Assembly: GCA_024762915.1 (NCBI GenBank)
Contig: JANTGL010000106.1
Coordinates: 1-8,632 of the forward strand
DNA length: 8,632 nt
From: Bacteroidales bacterium
Lineage (GTDB): Bacteria; Bacteroidota; Bacteroidia; Bacteroidales; JAADGE01
Direction of reading: 5' to 3'
Below, piece by piece: positions 5,278 through 8,632 of this stretch. A program made the translations under genes and the position numbers. The notes under the pieces are model-generated. The model saw only the letters and a program-made list of their open reading frames with translations, was not told the origin of the DNA and did not search any database. Every line of letters begins with the position of its first letter. Positions within the stretch are counted from its first letter, which is position 1.

Positions 5278-6357
5278 ATGAAAAAAATATTACTCATTCT
5301 GTTTATTTCGTATTTTTCACTTTATTCTTTTGCTCAAAGAAAAAAAATAACAGCCTCCGGGCAAGATGCAGAATTGGCTTATAATGAAGGAATTAAAAGC
5401 TTTATGAGTCAGAATTATGTTAGTGCAATTGCATCTTTGGATAAAGCTGTTGAATTAAAACCGAATTTCGGTAAAGCATACTACAATCGGGGTGTTGTCA
5501 AAAACGAATTGCAAGATTATGAAAGTGCAATTGCTGATTTGTCGGTAGCGGCACAATTAGAAAAAAATATGCCGAAAGTTTATTTTGCTCGGGGTTTTTC
5601 AAGAGTAAATATTAATGATTATAAAGGAGCCGTTCAAGATTTTACTCAAGCATTATTGCAAGGGTATAAAAAACCGAATGTATATTATTACAGAGGCGTC
5701 GCCTATTTGAAATTAAAAAATTACGATGAAGCAATCAGTGATTTTAATAAAGCAATTGCTGTTAAATCTGATTATGCCTATGCATTTCATGACAGAGGAA
5801 GTGCTAAACGTTTGAAGGGAAATTTGGAAGGTGCTGCAGAAGATTACAGGAAAGCGGCACAAGTTGATTCTCAACTTTATTTTGCTTATAATAATTTGGG
5901 ATCCGTTTTAAATGAATTAAAAAAGTTTGATGATGCCGTAAAAGCATACACAAAAGCGTTAAGTATAAACCCTGAATATTATGAGTCGTATAACGGAAGG
6001 GGATTGGCGAAATATGCCAAAGGATTGCAAATTCTCAGTCAAGATAAAAAAGAAGAAGCAGATAAAATATTTAATGATGCCTTAAGCGACTTTAAAAAAG
6101 CGGTTAATTTTAATAATACTTATGCCGAAGCCTATAATAACATGGGTGTGGTAAAATTAAAACTTAACGATTTTAAGGGTGCAGACGAAGCATTTACAAA
6201 AGCAATCAGCAATAATGAAAAATATGCGGAAGCATATGCAAACAGAGGAACGGCACGTGAAAATCTGAGGAGGTTTAAAGCGGCTTGTAATGATTGGAAT
6301 AAAGCCGTTGAATTGGGAATCAGTCATTCGGAAAAATATATTAAAGGTTGTAAATAA
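5278..6357 (+). CDS. Secreted TPR-repeat protein
   Basis: The protein has 359 residues. Residues 1-19 form a Sec signal peptide (MKKILLILF...YSFA|Q), so the protein is exported. The rest is about nine tetratricopeptide repeats of 34 residues, starting near 32, 66, 100, 134, 168, 202, 236, 284 and 318. Each shows the pattern of an A-helix with Y-N-G and a B-helix with A-x-x-D/A-F/Y-x-K-A, such as YNNLG...AVKAYTKAL. The seventh repeat is longer by about 14 residues (roughly 246-264, LQILSQDKKEEADKI), extending the turn between its two helices. No catalytic domain is present; TPR arrays bind proteins, so this is most likely a scaffold or adaptor in the periplasm or at the outer membrane. It is 16 nt upstream of the OmpA/PD40 gene and clearly in one operon with it, so it may work with that protein. 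A specific function cannot be given. Confidence 0.85.
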   Translation: MKKILLILFISYFSLYSFAQRKKITASGQDAELAYNEGIKSFMSQNYVSAIASLDKAVELKPNFGKAYYNRGVVKNELQDYESAIADLSVAAQLEKNMPKVYFARGFSRVNINDYKGAVQDFTQALLQGYKKPNVYYYRGVAYLKLKNYDEAISDFNKAIAVKSDYAYAFHDRGSAKRLKGNLEGAAEDYRKAAQVDSQLYFAYNNLGSVLNELKKFDDAVKAYTKALSINPEYYESYNGRGLAKYAKGLQILSQDKKEEADKIFNDALSDFKKAVNFNNTYAEAYNNMGVVKLKLNDFKGADEAFTKAISNNEKYAEAYANRGTARENLRRFKAACNDWNKAVELGISHSEKYIKGCK

Positions 6358-6373
6358 AATAAGAATAAAATCT

Positions 6374-8452
6374 ATGAAATTGAAAACGATTATATCATTG
6401 TTACTTCTTATCATACTTTTTCAAAGTTTTTCGTACTCTCAAAAATTTGTTAAAGTTAAAAAATCTGATTATAAAATTGAAGATGAGGGGTTTAAGGAGG
6501 CATGGAAGCATGTAAAAAAAGGAGGCCATTTTTTTAAGATGAATAAAAAAGGGGCTTTTTCGGAAGCTTTAAACGATTATTTAACGGCCTTAAATTATAA
6601 TGAAGATAATGCCGCTTTAAACTATTTAACAGGTATTTGTTATTTAAAAACAGCAGAACCGAGAAAAGCTCTTAAATATTTGGATAATGCCTATTTTAAT
6701 TATGCCGGCGTCACTGATGATATTCAATATTGGTTAGGAATGGCTTATCAATATAACTATCAATTTAAAGATGCGATTGATAATTATGAAGAATATCGTG
6801 AGTCTCTGACTGCCAAACAATATAAAAAACTTCAATACAAAATCAATAAACGAATTGAAGAGTGTGAAAGCGGACAAAAATTAATGAATAATCCTGTCAG
6901 ATGTTTTGTCGATAATCTCGGAGACGGCATTAATACAAAAGCTCCCGAATACAGTCCGGTATTTTTCTTTAGAGATTCAATATTGTATTTTACATCCAGA
7001 AGAGAAAATACGACCGGCGGTAAAAAAAATCCGCATAACGGAATGTATTATGAGGATGTGTATCTTTCAAAATATGCAAACGGGAAATGGGGGAATCCAC
7101 AACAAATGGAATTTCCCGTTAATACAAAACATAATGATGCCGTGACGGATATTTCTCCTGAAGGAAGAGAATTGTGTATCTACAGAGGATATAAAGGTGG
7201 CGGAGATTTATATAACAGTCAATATAAAGGAGATTATTGGAAAAAGCCCGGTAAAATGAAACGAATTAATAAAGGCAATTTTCGCGAAAGCTCAGTTTCG
7301 GTTTCAAGAGATTCAATGGTCCTTTACTTTATCAGTAACAGAAAAGGCGGACAAGGGCGTCAGGATATTTGGGTCAGTTATAAGACTCAAGACGGAAGAA
7401 AATGGCAAACACCCGAAAATTTAGGACCTGTGGTAAACACAAAATACAATGAAGAAACCGTAGAAATTTCTTCGGACGGCAGAGATTTGTATTTCAGTTC
7501 AAAAGGGCATAATACGATGGGCGGTTATGATGTTTTTAAGACACACAGAGAAGATGACGGGACATGGACAGAACCTGAAAATATCGGTTATCCGATTAAT
7601 ACTCCCGGAGATGATGTGTTTTTTATGTTAAGTCCGAATGAACATTTCGGTTATTATGCTTCCGACAGAGAAGGCGGATACGGTGATAAGGATATTTATG
7701 AAATCGTTTTTTTAGGTCCTGAAAAACCGATAGTGATTTCCAAAGAAAATCCCAATGATTTAATTGCCTATTTTGCGGAACCGATTAGCGAAGCTGATAT
7801 TGAAAAACCCGTAAATATTAAAGTTATTCAATTATCAACCGTGAAAGGTATTGTTACGGATGCTTTATCCGGTGAACCCGTAAAAGCAACTCTGGAATTA
7901 GTTGATAATGCGACAGGTGAAGTTGTAAAAGTGGTTGAATCATATGCTTCAACCGGAGCTTATACGGTTCCTTTACCTCCCGGAAAAGATTATGCTTTAA
8001 CGGCAGGTGCACCCGATTATTTTTTCCATTCTGAGAATTTTGTAATTGCTGATACTTCCACCCATGAAATAATAAGAAAAGATATACAATTGCAACCAAT
8101 GGGAGTAGGGGCAAAAATTGTTTTAAATAATGTGTTTTTTGATACGGGAAAAGCAACTTTAAGACCCGCTTCATTTCCTGAGCTTAATCGTTTAGCAGAA
8201 TTATTAGTGAAATATAAAAATGTAAGAGTGGAAATATCCGGACATACAGACAGTCAGGGGTCACTCGGTCTTAATCAAAAATTATCTCAAAGAAGGGCTC
8301 AGTCCGTTGTAGATTATATTTTAACCAGAGGCGTAAATTTAGCTCAAATTGTTGCTGTCGGATACGGAGAAACTATGCCCAGAGCAGATAATGCAACTGC
8401 TTCCGGAAGACAATTGAACAGACGAGTTGAAGCAAAGGTGCTTGAAAAATAA
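6374..8452 (+). CDS. TPR / PD40 propeller / CRD / OmpA outer-membrane-associated protein (PorE-like architecture)
   Basis: The protein has 692 residues from the ATG at 6374. An upstream in-frame start at 6290 would lie inside the TPR gene and put 28 residues before a clear signal peptide, so 6374 is preferred. Residues 1-23 are a Sec signal peptide (MKLKTIISLLLLIILF...SYSQ) with no lipobox cysteine. Residues about 42-165 are TPR-like helices. Residues 186-447 are a five-bladed PD40 beta-propeller, with recurring units such as APEYSP...LYFTSRR, VSVSRDSMVLYFISNR, VEISSDGRDLYFSSKG and DREGGYGDKDIYE. Residues 487-572 are a carboxypeptidase-regulatory-like domain (VKGIVTDALSGEPVKATLEL). Residues 578-692 are an OmpA C-terminal peptidoglycan-binding domain: GHTDSQGS with D626 and QRRAQSV with R641, matching the Asp/Arg pair that binds diaminopimelate. 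The same domain order is known for PorE, which ties the type IX secretion machine to peptidoglycan. Bacteroidota carry many such paralogues, so T9SS membership is unproven. Confidence 0.88.
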   Translation: MKLKTIISLLLLIILFQSFSYSQKFVKVKKSDYKIEDEGFKEAWKHVKKGGHFFKMNKKGAFSEALNDYLTALNYNEDNAALNYLTGICYLKTAEPRKALKYLDNAYFNYAGVTDDIQYWLGMAYQYNYQFKDAIDNYEEYRESLTAKQYKKLQYKINKRIEECESGQKLMNNPVRCFVDNLGDGINTKAPEYSPVFFFRDSILYFTSRRENTTGGKKNPHNGMYYEDVYLSKYANGKWGNPQQMEFPVNTKHNDAVTDISPEGRELCIYRGYKGGGDLYNSQYKGDYWKKPGKMKRINKGNFRESSVSVSRDSMVLYFISNRKGGQGRQDIWVSYKTQDGRKWQTPENLGPVVNTKYNEETVEISSDGRDLYFSSKGHNTMGGYDVFKTHREDDGTWTEPENIGYPINTPGDDVFFMLSPNEHFGYYASDREGGYGDKDIYEIVFLGPEKPIVISKENPNDLIAYFAEPISEADIEKPVNIKVIQLSTVKGIVTDALSGEPVKATLELVDNATGEVVKVVESYASTGAYTVPLPPGKDYALTAGAPDYFFHSENFVIADTSTHEIIRKDIQLQPMGVGAKIVLNNVFFDTGKATLRPASFPELNRLAELLVKYKNVRVEISGHTDSQGSLGLNQKLSQRRAQSVVDYILTRGVNLAQIVAVGYGETMPRADNATASGRQLNRRVEAKVLEK

Positions 8453-8472
8453 TTAATTTCTTATAATATAGT

Positions 8473-8499
8473 AAAAGGCGATAAAAAATCGCCTTTTTT
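8473..8499. terminator. Rho-independent terminator after the OmpA gene, shared by both strands
   Basis: Arms 8473-8482 (AAAAGGCGAT) and 8488-8497 (ATCGCCTTTT) pair over 10 bp around a 5-nt A loop, and the right side runs into six Ts (8494-8499). It lies 20 nt after the OmpA stop. The - strand gene ending at 8498 enters the same hairpin from the other side. Confidence 0.88.
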
Positions 8500-8632
8500 A
8501 ATCTTCAAAGAGTTCCTTGAACGTTTTAGAAATTATATTGTTCACGGGTAAAATAAAACTGCCGATTATCATTTTGGATTTTGAAATATTATTAATGATG
8601 GTATTTAGTTTTTGAATATTTAGATTTGATAT
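8498..8632 (-). CDS. 3' end of an unidentified gene, cut by the right edge
   Basis: On the - strand the frame starting at 8632 is open for 44 codons and ends with TAA at 8498-8500; the other two - strand frames are closed early. The visible end reads ISNLNIQKLNTIINNISKSK, then MIIGSFILPVNNIISKTFKE and LFED, with one mildly hydrophobic patch (MIIGSFILPV). I do not recognise the family, and too little is visible to name a function. Support for it being real comes from the reading frame running off the window and the stop abutting a hairpin that has a T run on the - strand too. The layout is convergent with the OmpA gene. Confidence 0.5.
   Translation of the reverse strand: MSNLNIQKLNTIINNISKSKMIIGSFILPVNNIISKTFKELFED

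Noticed and set aside
5278..6357. Nucleotide-level tandem repeats in the TPR gene as a satellite or CRISPR-like array
   Set aside because: The periodicity is of the protein (34 residues) and the DNA copies are diverged; there are no identical repeats or spacers.
6290..6373. 28-residue N-terminal extension of the OmpA/PD40 protein
   Set aside because: It overlaps the end of the TPR gene in another frame and would bury a clear Sec signal peptide that begins at the ATG at 6374.
6157..6414. 85-codon - strand open frame across the TPR / OmpA junction
   Set aside because: It is antisense to the last TPRs and the signal peptide of the next gene; the hydrophobic look comes from AT-rich antisense codons.
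7854..8174. 106-codon - strand open frame inside the OmpA gene
   Set aside because: It is fully antisense to the CRD/OmpA domains, which are strongly conserved in the other frame, and resembles no family.
854..8452. A YfiBNR-like circuit formed by the DUF4154 phosphatase and the OmpA protein (YfiB is also OmpA-like)
   Set aside because: The two genes are over 3 kb apart, on opposite strands and in separate units; OmpA-domain proteins are numerous in Bacteroidota, so proximity alone is no evidence.
1..8632. Insertion sequences, tRNA, rRNA, CRISPR arrays or phage genes
   Set aside because: I looked for transposase frames, terminal repeats, regularly spaced direct repeats and conserved RNA gene sequences and saw none.

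Overview
The window is AT-rich bacterial DNA, most likely from a member of the Bacteroidota. Supporting signs are Sec signal peptides ending in SFAQ or SYSQ, promoters of the TTG / TAnnTTTG type, AT-rich leaders without clear Shine-Dalgarno sequences, and TAA as the stop codon of every gene seen. The families also fit: an OmpA protein with a PD40 propeller, TPR proteins, a DUF4154-PAS-SpoIIE phosphatase and a DUF4442 protein. The species cannot be read from this window.

Left part (1-853, + strand): the 3' end of a hemolysin III (TrhA/PAQR-like) membrane protein, followed 4 nt later by a DUF4442 hotdog-fold protein. The pair ends at a strong 12-bp hairpin that contains the DUF4442 stop codon. 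Next, on the - strand (854-3190), is a large one-piece sensor phosphatase with a periplasmic DUF4154 (YfiR-like) domain, a long coiled coil, one membrane helix, a PAS domain and an intact SpoIIE/PP2C phosphatase. Just upstream of it (3242-3475, - strand) lies a 77-codon remnant of a second DUF4154 protein. It is clearly a paralogue of residues 149-204 of the phosphatase and has lost its N-terminal part.

Middle (3600-5160): a PAP2-family membrane phosphatase (+) meets, tail to tail with 1 nt between stops, a two-gene - strand unit. That unit encodes an orphan Hpt phosphotransfer protein and a membrane protein of unknown role with a C-terminal zinc ribbon. The two are in the same frame, separated only by one TAA and one sense codon, and the second has no ATG start.

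Right part (5161-8632): a 117-nt divergent intergenic region carries good Bacteroidota-type promoters facing both ways. To the right is a probable operon of a secreted protein made of about nine TPRs and a TPR-PD40 propeller-CRD-OmpA protein. The latter has the domain order of the type IX secretion protein PorE but no lipobox. A rho-independent terminator follows, shared with the 3' end of an unidentified - strand gene that runs off the window.

How the genes fit together: the clear themes are envelope structure (OmpA/TPR pair, PAP2, hemolysin III) and signalling (DUF4154-PP2C phosphatase, Hpt). A shared pathway between the phosphatase and the Hpt protein is not shown by the sequence. The most unusual items are the DUF4154 remnant next to its fused paralogue and the Hpt / zinc-ribbon pair split by a single stop codon.
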